Part shown: positions 35,680-42,828 of the stretch, piece by piece
How positions within the stretch are numbered: position 1 is the stretch's first letter
Layout: every line of letters begins with the position of its first letter
DNA from: CAYJBH01 sp964370605
Lineage (GTDB): Bacteria; Bacillota; Clostridia; Oscillospirales; Ruminococcaceae
Direction of reading: 5' to 3'
NCBI GenBank assembly: GCA_964370605.1
Contig: CAYJJX010000003.1
Span: 1 to 64,000, forward strand
DNA: 64,000 nt
Notes under the pieces: model-generated
The model's input: the letters and a program-made list of their open reading frames with translations, nothing else
Told to the model about the DNA's origin: nothing
Database searches by the model: none
Program-made: the position numbers and the translations under genes

Positions 35680-36435
35680 ATGAACAAGGCAAGATTTCTT
35701 ATGGAATACCTGAGAGTGACACAGGGGTACGGTTTCTACACCGACGGTACCGTAAAGAAGACCTACAGCCATACCGGCTCATGGGCGTTGGATCTCGGTG
35801 GCATCGACGGAGGAAGGGATAAATGTTATTGTCCTTTTGAAGCGAAGGTGGTACGAACAAGGCAAAACGCAAACGGTGAGATGTATATCGAAAGCACCGA
35901 GCCGGTACTCTGGGCGGACGGCACACAGGACTATGCGAAGATTTTGCTGATTCACGGAGAAGAGTTCCGATATCGTGAAGGGGATATAATTCCGTTTGGA
36001 GCCTATTTTTACGATGAAGGCGGCATGAGTGGCGGCGTTCCCGGAGCCTACGCAAATCATCTCCACATCGAGTGTGGGAAGGGCAGATGGCGCAATGCAA
36101 TCCAGTTTCAAAATAGCTACGGTGTATATATCATCGAAGATCAAGTGCCGGTAAACAACATGTTATGGCTGGGGCCGGACGTCACTATTTTGGACGACGG
36201 CGACCTTGCATGGATAAGAGATGATGCGGTGAGTGATATCATTGTCATCAATAAAAAGGCACTGCTCAACTTCGGAAACTGGAATATTCGCATTATTCCG
36301 GACATCGACGCTGTGCCGGTTGGAGTCATCAACCGTGAGATTACGTTGGTAGAACAAACGGCAAACGGTGAGTTCTATCGCACAAGTGATGGCCTGTGGA
36401 TCAACTATCAGGCGTTTTCTGAGATGGAGGAATAA
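35680..36435 (+). CDS. M23-type peptidase, phage lysin
   Basis: A 251-residue protein from the ATG at 35680 (MNKARFLMEY). The first 140 residues form an M23/LytM-like metallopeptidase with zinc-ligand candidates H31 and D38 (YSHTGSWALDLGG) and the HxH pair H127-H129 (NHLHIECGKG). Residues about 150-250 form a beta-rich tail that may bind the cell wall or be SH3-like. Such enzymes cut peptide cross-bridges in peptidoglycan. It has no signal peptide, so it needs the holin encoded next for release. H and D are farther apart than in staphylococcal LytM, which fits a phage subgroup. Confidence 0.82.
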   Translation: MNKARFLMEYLRVTQGYGFYTDGTVKKTYSHTGSWALDLGGIDGGRDKCYCPFEAKVVRTRQNANGEMYIESTEPVLWADGTQDYAKILLIHGEEFRYREGDIIPFGAYFYDEGGMSGGVPGAYANHLHIECGKGRWRNAIQFQNSYGVYIIEDQVPVNNMLWLGPDVTILDDGDLAWIRDDAVSDIIVINKKALLNFGNWNIRIIPDIDAVPVGVINREITLVEQTANGEFYRTSDGLWINYQAFSEMEE

Positions 36436-36547
36436 AGTACCCAAAAGCTATGTCGAGAGTATTGCTTTTCGGTGTACTTGATTTTCGCTTATCCCTCTTG
36501 TCGAAATGATCTTAATGGAGACAATGAAAAGAAAGGAATGGCAAATT

Positions 36548-37069
36548 ATGGACGATACAAGAACTACGCTTTTAGCGTTCAGTGCATGTACCGCCGCTGT
36601 TTGGCAGTGGCTCGGACCCTATGGACCATTACTCACTATATTGCTCGCGGCAAATATTCTCGATTATGTCAGCGGAATCCTGCTTGCATCGAACGGGGGC
36701 AAGCTCTCCAGCCGTATCGGTATCAAGGGTGTCCTCAAGAAGGTTGGTTATTGGTTTTTGATAGCCACGACGGTGGGTATCGAGTATCTGATGACTACCG
36801 TGTCTCCGCTAACCGGTATTCCGGTGGAAGTGTTCCATATGCTGACCACCACGGTAGCAATTTGGCTTTGCGTGAACGAAGCTATTTCAATATTGGAAAA
36901 CCTCGGAGGCCTTGGAGTACCATTACCTGATTTTTTAAAAAATGCGGTGGCACAGTTGAAAAGAACCATGGACGGCAGTAGCGAGACTAAAGAAGCGCAA
37001 CCGGACGACAAAGAAACGCAAGAGGACGAGCACTCTGACAATGTCAACGAAAGCGAACACATTCAATAA
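36548..37069 (+). CDS. Phage holin family protein
   Basis: A 173-residue membrane protein from the ATG at 36548 (MDDTRTT) with AAAGGA about 11 bases upstream. It has several hydrophobic segments (about 8-24, 28-45, 65-83, 95-112), the NILDYVSGILLA motif typical of the TcdE/Cph1 holin group, and a long charged C-terminal tail rich in D, E and K. It would open the membrane so that the lysin encoded just before can reach the wall. It is the last gene of the phage operon. Confidence 0.88.
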   Translation: MDDTRTTLLAFSACTAAVWQWLGPYGPLLTILLAANILDYVSGILLASNGGKLSSRIGIKGVLKKVGYWFLIATTVGIEYLMTTVSPLTGIPVEVFHMLTTTVAIWLCVNEAISILENLGGLGVPLPDFLKNAVAQLKRTMDGSSETKEAQPDDKETQEDEHSDNVNESEHIQ

Positions 37070-37085
37070 AATATTCAGACGCATG

Positions 37086-37135
37086 AAAACAGTGAAACAA
37101 CAAAAGCGGTGACGCTTTGTTATTTCACTGTTTTT
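37086..37135 (+). terminator. Terminator at the right edge of the phage operon
   Basis: A long hairpin (outer arms AAAACAGTGAAA and its complement, inner arm with an AAAGCG/CGCTTT pair, around 37086-37134) runs into a T-tract. It ends the rightward phage operon 17 bases after the holin stop codon. Confidence 0.85.
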
Positions 37136-37174
37136 AGTAGTCAAGCTATTGTTTTGTGGAGTTGTTCATCTGCC

Positions 37175-37536
37175 TCAAAATGCCAGATAAAACATGTAAA
37201 AACCAATCAAGGCAATGAGTGCGCCCATTAAAATTTTTAGTGCGGTGCTAACCTTTTGATATCGTTTGTCCTGAGATAACTTTTGGACGAATCCGACACC
37301 GGTGCCGCATATGACGGCAAGGATTCCATGTCCGACAGAATAAAGCAATAAAAGCAGTATTCCAAAAAGCATGTTTTCACTTCCGGCCACAATGGCAAGC
37401 AGTGCGATCAGAACCGGAGTGGAGCAAGGCGAGGAGAAAACTCCGCCTAAAATTCCTGCTATCAAAGCCCCCAGATAGCCTTTTTTTGTGTTTTTTGCAA
37501 TAAGGTGAGAAGAGGGTGTTATTTCAAATTTTGCAT
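37175..37536 (-). pseudogene. Remnant of a CcdA/DsbD-like thiol transport protein
   Basis: The C-terminal half of a CcdA-like membrane protein: KKGYLGALIAGILGG, the conserved SSPCSTPVL with its redox cysteine, GHGILAVICGTG and two more hydrophobic segments. The N-terminal half with the first cysteine is missing. A ribosome binding site (complement at 37547-37552) and ATG (37536) lie upstream, but that frame stops after five codons, while a one-base shift would join it to the CcdA frame. So the gene is truncated and probably frameshifted. It lies just outside the phage element. Confidence 0.65.
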
Positions 37537-37559
37537 GAAAAATGTTTCCTTTACCATAA

Positions 37560-37594
37560 ACTGTTACATCAAATATTTTTGATGTAATTACAGT
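37560..37594. promoter_or_regulatory. Operator-like palindrome upstream of the ccdA remnant
   Basis: A perfect 10-bp inverted repeat (TTACATCAAA at 37564-37573, complement at 37578-37587) with matching outer ACTG/CAGT arms. The ATCAAA...TTTGAT centre resembles ArsR-type operators; no regulator gene is adjacent. Confidence 0.5.
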
Positions 37595-37684
37595 ATAGTA
37601 TTCATTTCAACAAATGTCAACCGATAAATGAAAATTCAAAACAACTTTTTTTAATATGACGCAGTGAATTAAGGGTCTACTATC

Positions 37685-38830
37685 CTACACGATTCCCATA
37701 CACCACTCTACCGTGATTGCAACGATAACGACCAAGGCAGAGATGATGAAGCCGTGAAGCATCGGTGCGATGCCGGATTTTTTCATGTCTTTCAGATGGG
37801 TGTTCATGCCGATGGCGGCAAGGGAGGCGACCATCAAAAACTTGCTGACGTCTTTTGAAAACAGTGAAACCTCTGCCGGTATAACTCCAAAGCTGTTGAC
37901 GATCGATAAGGCGATAAAGCCAAGTATGAACCACGGAAAAATAGATAAAAAATTGACCTTGCTCACCAGTTTTTCTTTGTGCGGGTGGGTGGCGGCATCG
38001 CTTGGCAACTGCGACGTTTCTTCCGACAAAACCTCCATCTTGTCCAGCTGGCTTACTTCATATTTCTCTGCTTTTTGATTCAGCTCTGCAAGAGCGTCGG
38101 CGCATCTTACCTGTTCTTTGTATTTTATTCGCATGTTAATGTATGCAAAAACCAGCACGGTCGGGATTATTGTGAGTGTTCTTGTGAGTTTAACCATTGT
38201 TGCAAAATCACCTGCCGCCTCGCTGTATGCGTAGGAGGCAGCGACCACACTGGAGGTGTCGTTGACCGCCGTGCCCGCCCAAAGACCGTATGCCATGTCA
38301 TTCAGGCCGAGCAGATGCCCCATGAACGGAAACGCAACGATCATTATCATATCGAAAATAAATGTTGCCGACATTGCATAGGCTATGTCTTTGTCTTCTG
38401 CGTCGATCACAGGCGCGATTGCAGCAATTGCAGAACCTCCGCAGATGCCGGTGCCTGCCGAAATCAGGTTAGACAGCTTCCAGTCAAGCCCTAGAGCTTT
38501 TCCGATGAAATACCCGCCGCCAAAACAGGTCAGCAAGGTGAAAAACATTACCGCCAACGACAATGTGCCGACACTCAGAATCGTTTGAATGCTGAGCGAC
38601 GTACCCAGTAGTATTATCGCAAATTTTAATATCTTCTTAGAGGTGAATTTCAACCCCGGTTTGAATATCGCTATATCAAAAAAGCTGTTGAATATCATGC
38701 CGATAAACAGTGCAATCACCGACGCGCCGATCAGATGTATCGGCAACACTCCTTCAACAAACCCCGCAACGACTGCGATGGCTAACGATACTGCAACGCC
38801 GGGAATGATTTTTATCGCTTTGCTAAACAT
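37685..38830 (-). CDS. YeiH-family putative sulfate/anion exporter
   Basis: A 381-residue membrane protein with about ten hydrophobic segments. The family signature GTGICGGSAIAAIAPVI (about residues 126-142) and AVNDTSSVVAASYAY (about 188-202) identify the UPF0324/YeiH group, thought to export sulfate or related anions. An extra hydrophilic stretch of about 50 residues (about 240-290) lies between two membrane halves. It is divergent from a LysR regulator across a 13-bp palindrome, the usual arrangement for this family, and is probably induced through that regulator. Confidence 0.85.
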   Translation of the reverse strand: MFSKAIKIIPGVAVSLAIAVVAGFVEGVLPIHLIGASVIALFIGMIFNSFFDIAIFKPGLKFTSKKILKFAIILLGTSLSIQTILSVGTLSLAVMFFTLLTCFGGGYFIGKALGLDWKLSNLISAGTGICGGSAIAAIAPVIDAEDKDIAYAMSATFIFDMIMIVAFPFMGHLLGLNDMAYGLWAGTAVNDTSSVVAASYAYSEAAGDFATMVKLTRTLTIIPTVLVFAYINMRIKYKEQVRCADALAELNQKAEKYEVSQLDKMEVLSEETSQLPSDAATHPHKEKLVSKVNFLSIFPWFILGFIALSIVNSFGVIPAEVSLFSKDVSKFLMVASLAAIGMNTHLKDMKKSGIAPMLHGFIISALVVIVAITVEWCMGIV

Positions 38831-38856
38831 AATAAAAACTCCTTCTCACTTCCGTA

Positions 38857-38888
38857 TTGATTTTATCATAGATATATGATAAAATCAA
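38857..38888. promoter_or_regulatory. LysR-type operator between divergent genes
   Basis: A perfect 13-bp inverted repeat, TTGATTTTATCAT (38857-38869) against its complement (38876-38888) with a 6-base centre; the core ATCAT-N6-ATGAT fits the T-N11-A LysR box. It lies 26 bases before the yeiH-like start and 50 bases before the GTG of the LysR gene. Confidence 0.75.
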
Positions 38889-38938
38889 ATAATCATATAT
38901 TATGTTTTGATAAAAATAATTTATCGGAGAAAAACGCC

Positions 38939-39796
38939 GTGCTGGATTATAGGGTTTATACTTTTTTAGAGCTGTGCAATGTGATGAACTATCATAAAAC
39001 CGCAGAAAATTTGAATATGACGCAGCCGGCAGTTACACAACACATAAAATTTCTAGAGGAGTATTATCGATGCAAACTATTTGATTATTCAAATAGAAAG
39101 TTGACTAAAACGAGCAAGGGCACAGAGCTCGAAAAGTATCTCCGAAATATTTTTTCACTCGACCTGTCATTGAAAGATGGTCTGTTGCAAAAAGACAAAC
39201 TGCCAATAAATATAGGTGCGACAAAGACCATAGGTGAGTATTCTTTGCACAACGCGATTGCATCATTGATTTTGCAAAGTGAGTATGAGGTTAACTTCAT
39301 TATCGACAACACGGAAAGTCTTTTGAATAAACTGAATCATTTTGAACTGGACCTATTGTTGCTTGAAGGGTATGTTGACAAAAACAAGTACAAGCATACC
39401 AAAATGTCGGATCAAGAGATAATCGGAATTTGCTCCATCAATCATCCTTTTGCCTTCAAAGAGGTTTCTTTTCATGAGATTTTGCAGCAGAACATAGTCC
39501 TGCGTGAAAATGGCTCCGGCACAAGAAGTGTGTTTGAGATTTTTTTGCAGGGTCAAGGGTATGGTGTGGATAGTTTCAAAAACAAGTCGGTCATCAGCAG
39601 TAACAAAATGATTGAAAATGTCACCGAAAAAAACTTAGCAATTTCCTTTGTGTACGATGTCATACAAAAGCAAAATTCAAACCTTGCGTACTTTAGGATA
39701 GAGGGGAATCGGATAATGCATGAGTTTAATTATGTGTTTTTAGACGGCGTAAAAACCCAAAGAGTGATAGAACTGATCGGTAAAAGCCTGCGCTAA
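38939..39796 (+). CDS. LysR-family transcriptional regulator
   Basis: A 285-residue regulator with an N-terminal winged helix (YRVYTFLELCNVMNYHKTAENLNMTQPAVTQHIKFLEE) and a C-terminal ligand-binding domain (from about residue 88, INIGATKTIGEYSL). I choose the GTG at 38939 (VLDYRVYTF, the normal LysR N-terminus) with GGAGA 9 bases upstream; the ATG at 38876 would place its first codons inside the operator palindrome. It probably controls the divergent YeiH-like transporter and may sense a sulfur compound or small acid. Confidence 0.88.
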   Translation: MLDYRVYTFLELCNVMNYHKTAENLNMTQPAVTQHIKFLEEYYRCKLFDYSNRKLTKTSKGTELEKYLRNIFSLDLSLKDGLLQKDKLPINIGATKTIGEYSLHNAIASLILQSEYEVNFIIDNTESLLNKLNHFELDLLLLEGYVDKNKYKHTKMSDQEIIGICSINHPFAFKEVSFHEILQQNIVLRENGSGTRSVFEIFLQGQGYGVDSFKNKSVISSNKMIENVTEKNLAISFVYDVIQKQNSNLAYFRIEGNRIMHEFNYVFLDGVKTQRVIELIGKSLR

Positions 39797-39800
39797 AAAA

Positions 39801-39842
39801 GACGAATAGCAAACGGTAAAAACCGAAAGCTATTCGCCTTTT
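39801..39842 (+). terminator. Bidirectional terminator between LysR and fucI
   Basis: A hairpin with outer stem CGAATAGC (39803-39810 with 39829-39836) and inner stem CGGT/ACCG is flanked by an A-tract and a T-tract, so it can serve both converging genes. Confidence 0.8.
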
Positions 39843-39881
39843 GTTGAAAAAGGTGCAAATGGTTACGCTGCCATGAATGTT

Positions 39882-41675
39882 CTATTTGTAGAGCGGTCCG
39901 TATGCTTCACAGGCACGGTAGTCTTGACCCTCTTTTTCCATGCCGAAAGCGTTCCATGCGCTCGGGCGGAAGATGTCGGTGTCAGGCACGTTGTGCATAC
40001 AAACCGGAATGCGGAGCATGGAACAAAGGGTGATGATGTCGGCACCGATGTGTCCATGGCTGATTGCGCCGTGGTTAGCACCCCAGTTGTTCATGACTTC
40101 GTATGCGCCTGCAAATGCGCCTTCTCCCGTTGTTCTCGGGACAAACCAAGTGCAAGGCCAGGTATAGTTGGTGATGTTCCAGATTCTGTCGGCGACATCT
40201 TCCGGAAGGTCGATGGTCCAACCCTCGGCGATCTGTACGACAGGGCCGAGATTTTTGATTAGGTTCACACGAATCATGGTGACCGGCATTTCGGCTGTGG
40301 TTATGAAACGAGAGGAGAAACCGCCGCCACGGAAATAGCCAAAGTCTCCCGGGGCCCATTCGGTCGCTTCCATGATCTTCTTTGCATCGGTATCGTTGAC
40401 ATCATACCAAGGTTTGATGCAGTTTTTACCTTCGTCGTCTACCGACACTCCGCTTGCGTCAAGACAAGCGGCGCCGCTGTTGATCAGATGGATGAATCCA
40501 CCGTGCTCTTTGGCAAGTCCGGTTAGCTCGTAGCCGGTCTCTTTTTTGACAGCTTCGGGACTCCAGTAGGTGCGCACATCGGCAAAGATTTGTGCCTTGT
40601 TGGTGAGCAGTTTCATGAACAGCATACCAACACCGTTGAGCACGTCGTTTTCCGTTGCGAGAATGTACGGCTCACGAAGACCGTTCCAGTCGAACGAGGT
40701 GTTGAGCATCGCCTCGGCAAAGTCGCCGTTCGGATAGAAGTCGGTCCATTGACGCTGACCTTGGAAACCTGCGGCGATTGCATTGTGTCCAAGCATCTCC
40801 TCTTCACAACCTTTCGGCAGGTTCGGGTTGCCGTTCATCAAGTCTTTGACGATACATGCCATCTTGACAACAAATTCCCAGTCTTTTTCTCTGCCTGCGG
40901 CATCTTTTTGCAGTTCTGTCGGGTTGGTGTCGATGCCGTCCTTGCAGTTTTCTTTCACCCATGCAAAGGCTTTCTTGTACTCAGCCTCGTCATAGATGCC
41001 TTCAGTCATGCGGCGAATGATTTCGGTCTCGTCCACCGACTCAACTCTCATTCCGAGATAGTCTTCGATGAAATCGCTGTCGATGACAGAACCGGCGATA
41101 CCCATGCAGATAGAACCGATCTGGAGATAGGATTTTCCGCGCATGGTGGCGACCGCAACTGCGGCACGGCCAAAACGCAAGATTTTTTCTACGACATCTT
41201 CCGGAATTTCGGTAGCATCGGGCGGCTGTACGTCATGACCATAGATTCCGAATGCGGGCAGACCTTTTTGTGCATAACCTGCCAGCGCGGCGGCGAGATA
41301 GACAGCGCCGGGACGGGCGGTGCCGTTGAAGCCCCAAACACCTTTTATGTTGGTCTTGTTCATGTCCATGACCTCGGTACCGTAGCACCAGCAAGGAGTA
41401 ACGGTCAACGTGATTTCGACTCCTTCACGTTTGAATTTTTCGGCACAAGCGGCTGCCTCTGCAACACGACTGATGGTCGTGTCGGCGATGACGACCTGTA
41501 CCGGATCGCCGTTTGAATAGCGAAGATTATCCTGCAAAAGTTTGGCGGCGGATTTCGCCATGTTCATGGTCTGAACCTCCAAACTTCCACGCACGTCCAA
41601 AGCTCCTCTGCGACCATCGATGGTGGGACGAATACCAATGACGGGATAGCTTCCGATCAATCTGTTTTCAGCCAT
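39882..41675 (-). CDS. fucI: L-fucose isomerase
   Basis: A 597-residue enzyme that converts L-fucose to L-fuculose (D-arabinose can also be a substrate). It aligns by eye with E. coli FucI (591 residues): IGSYPVIGIRPTIDGRRGALDVRGSLE at the start and E342 and D366 (ATENDVLN, IFADVRTYW) with the same 24-residue spacing as the manganese ligands E337 and D361 of the E. coli enzyme. GAAAGGAAC precedes the ATG. No fucose kinase or aldolase is near, so later steps are encoded elsewhere. It is divergent from an AraC regulator. Confidence 0.94.
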   Translation of the reverse strand: MAENRLIGSYPVIGIRPTIDGRRGALDVRGSLEVQTMNMAKSAAKLLQDNLRYSNGDPVQVVIADTTISRVAEAAACAEKFKREGVEITLTVTPCWCYGTEVMDMNKTNIKGVWGFNGTARPGAVYLAAALAGYAQKGLPAFGIYGHDVQPPDATEIPEDVVEKILRFGRAAVAVATMRGKSYLQIGSICMGIAGSVIDSDFIEDYLGMRVESVDETEIIRRMTEGIYDEAEYKKAFAWVKENCKDGIDTNPTELQKDAAGREKDWEFVVKMACIVKDLMNGNPNLPKGCEEEMLGHNAIAAGFQGQRQWTDFYPNGDFAEAMLNTSFDWNGLREPYILATENDVLNGVGMLFMKLLTNKAQIFADVRTYWSPEAVKKETGYELTGLAKEHGGFIHLINSGAACLDASGVSVDDEGKNCIKPWYDVNDTDAKKIMEATEWAPGDFGYFRGGGFSSRFITTAEMPVTMIRVNLIKNLGPVVQIAEGWTIDLPEDVADRIWNITNYTWPCTWFVPRTTGEGAFAGAYEVMNNWGANHGAISHGHIGADIITLCSMLRIPVCMHNVPDTDIFRPSAWNAFGMEKEGQDYRACEAYGPLYK

Positions 41676-41700
41676 AATTTTGCCTGTTCCTTTCTTGAGG

Positions 41701-41721
41701 TTTTATTCCGATGGAATAAAA
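41701..41721. promoter_or_regulatory. Dyad in the fucI leader
   Basis: A perfect 9-bp inverted repeat (TTTTATTCC, 3 bases, complement) ends 26 bases upstream of the fucI ATG. It could be an operator or a leader hairpin; no binding protein is known from the sequence. Confidence 0.45.
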
Positions 41722-41752
41722 CACAAATACCTATAATAATATAATTATACTA

Positions 41753-41782
41753 TTGATTTTTGCATATTACTTGTTTTATAAT
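41753..41782 (+). promoter_or_regulatory. Candidate promoter of the AraC-family gene
   Basis: TTGATT (41753-41758), an 18-base spacer and TATAAT (41777-41782) point right. The assembly gap that starts 20 bases later makes the distance to the gene uncertain. Confidence 0.4.
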
Positions 41783-41802
41783 GTAATAAAGTATAACGAT
41801 AT

Positions 41803-41812
41803 NNNNNNNNNN
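41803..41812. other. Assembly gap of 10 Ns
   Basis: Ten unknown bases lie between two copies of ACGATAT (41796-41802 and 41813-41819). The identical ends suggest that two contigs were joined; the true distance and the sequence of the fucI-araC intergenic region are unknown. Confidence 0.97.
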
Positions 41813-41832
41813 ACGATATTGAGGTTTTGTCG

Positions 41833-42669
41833 ATGAGATATCTTGCCACACATGAGAACTCAAAGAGGGGGAGTTTTGACTTCCCTATTGAGCTATATAA
41901 CATTGATGCCACCCACCCTCGGTATGAGATGCCGTTTCATTGGCATATGGAATGTGAGATTATTCGGGTGGTCGAGGGGAGTTTTTCGCTGAACCTCAAC
42001 GACAATGCCTTTTCTCTCGTTGCAGGGCAGAGCGTGTTTGTGCCGAGCGGCATCATTCACGGAGGCGCACCGGTCGATTGTGTATATCAATGTGCCGTGT
42101 TTTCCTTTGAAAAGCTGATTGGCGGCAACCCACTTCGGCAGGAAGAATATGAACTGACACTCGGGCAGGGGGATTATCTGCCGCCGATATTTGAAGAGGA
42201 TCGGTTCGATACACTTTTTCGTGCGCTGGATGAACGAGCATCCGGCTATGAGTTTGTGGTCGGTGGCATACTTTGGCAGACGATCGGCGATATTATCGGC
42301 AAAAGACCCAACACAGAAAATCTCCTGCACAACACCGGTGACAGGAGGCGAATAAACAAGATAAAAAATGTGCTTCGTCTGATTCGTAATGAGTATGCAA
42401 GCCCCTTGACGTTGCAGATGTTTGCCGATGAGGCGGAGCTCAACACCCAGTACCTTTGTAAATCGTTCAAGCGAATAACCGGAAAAACACCGATCGACTA
42501 TCTCAATTATTATAGGATAGAGTGTGCGGCAGAGCTTTTGCAGTCGGACGAGATGAGCGTTACCGAGACGGCGTTTGCCTGCGGTTTCAACGATTTGAGT
42601 TATTTTATCAAGCTGTTCAACAGATATAAAGGGGTGTCGCCGAGGGAGTATAAGCGATTGCTCGCATAG
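41833..42669 (+). CDS. AraC-family transcriptional regulator
   Basis: A 278-residue regulator with a cupin N-terminal sensor (PFHWHMECEIIRVVEGSFSLNL, then GQSVFVPSGIIHGG) and a C-terminal AraC DNA-binding pair (about 180-278) with VTETAFACGFNDLSYFIKLFNRY and a GVSPREYKR end. I choose the ATG at 41833 with GAGG 8 bases upstream; a TTG at 41827 is in frame. It is probably the regulator of fucI, sensing fucose or fuculose, but the assembly gap just before it hides part of the shared control region. Confidence 0.88.
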   Translation: MRYLATHENSKRGSFDFPIELYNIDATHPRYEMPFHWHMECEIIRVVEGSFSLNLNDNAFSLVAGQSVFVPSGIIHGGAPVDCVYQCAVFSFEKLIGGNPLRQEEYELTLGQGDYLPPIFEEDRFDTLFRALDERASGYEFVVGGILWQTIGDIIGKRPNTENLLHNTGDRRRINKIKNVLRLIRNEYASPLTLQMFADEAELNTQYLCKSFKRITGKTPIDYLNYYRIECAAELLQSDEMSVTETAFACGFNDLSYFIKLFNRYKGVSPREYKRLLA

Positions 42670-42724
42670 CGGTTGGCAGAGCGGATAAATAACCGCCTTT
42701 CGGCAAGAAGTCTACATGAAAATA

Positions 42725-42771
42725 GAAACCTTTATTACAATGCCACAGCACTATAATAAAGGTTTCTTTTC
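42725..42771 (+). terminator. Terminator after the AraC gene
   Basis: A perfect 13-bp stem (42725-42737 with 42754-42766) with a 16-base loop, followed by TTTT. It lies between the AraC gene and the converging GH31 gene. Confidence 0.8.
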
Positions 42772-42828
42772 TGCAACAAATCGGTCGCATTATTTTGGGT
42801 GTAGCTGATCTAAAATGTGATTTTTGGA

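Larger units (their letters stand above)
25140..37135. mobile_element. Compact podovirus-like prophage or phage-derived element
   Basis: A continuous block of phage genes of about 12 kb: leftward ImmA-like protease and CI-like repressor, then a single rightward operon of small acidic protein, large terminase, portal, Ogr/Delta-like zinc finger, scaffold, capsid, small basic protein, adaptor, tail nozzle, small protein, M23-type lysin and holin. Terminators at 25140 and 37086 bracket it. No integrase, recombinase, replication protein, tape measure, tail sheath or tail fibre gene is visible, and I found no direct repeat flanking it. The boundaries are therefore drawn from gene content. The bacterial neighbours are a NUDIX gene on the left and a ccdA remnant on the right. 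Confidence 0.85.

Noticed and set aside
37175..37465. Intact small CcdA gene
   Set aside because: The frame begins inside a membrane segment with a TTG and no ribosome binding site; the N-terminal half is missing.
40590..41516. Reading frame of 308 codons antisense to fucI
   Set aside because: FucI is complete with its metal ligands; the opposite frame is a shadow.
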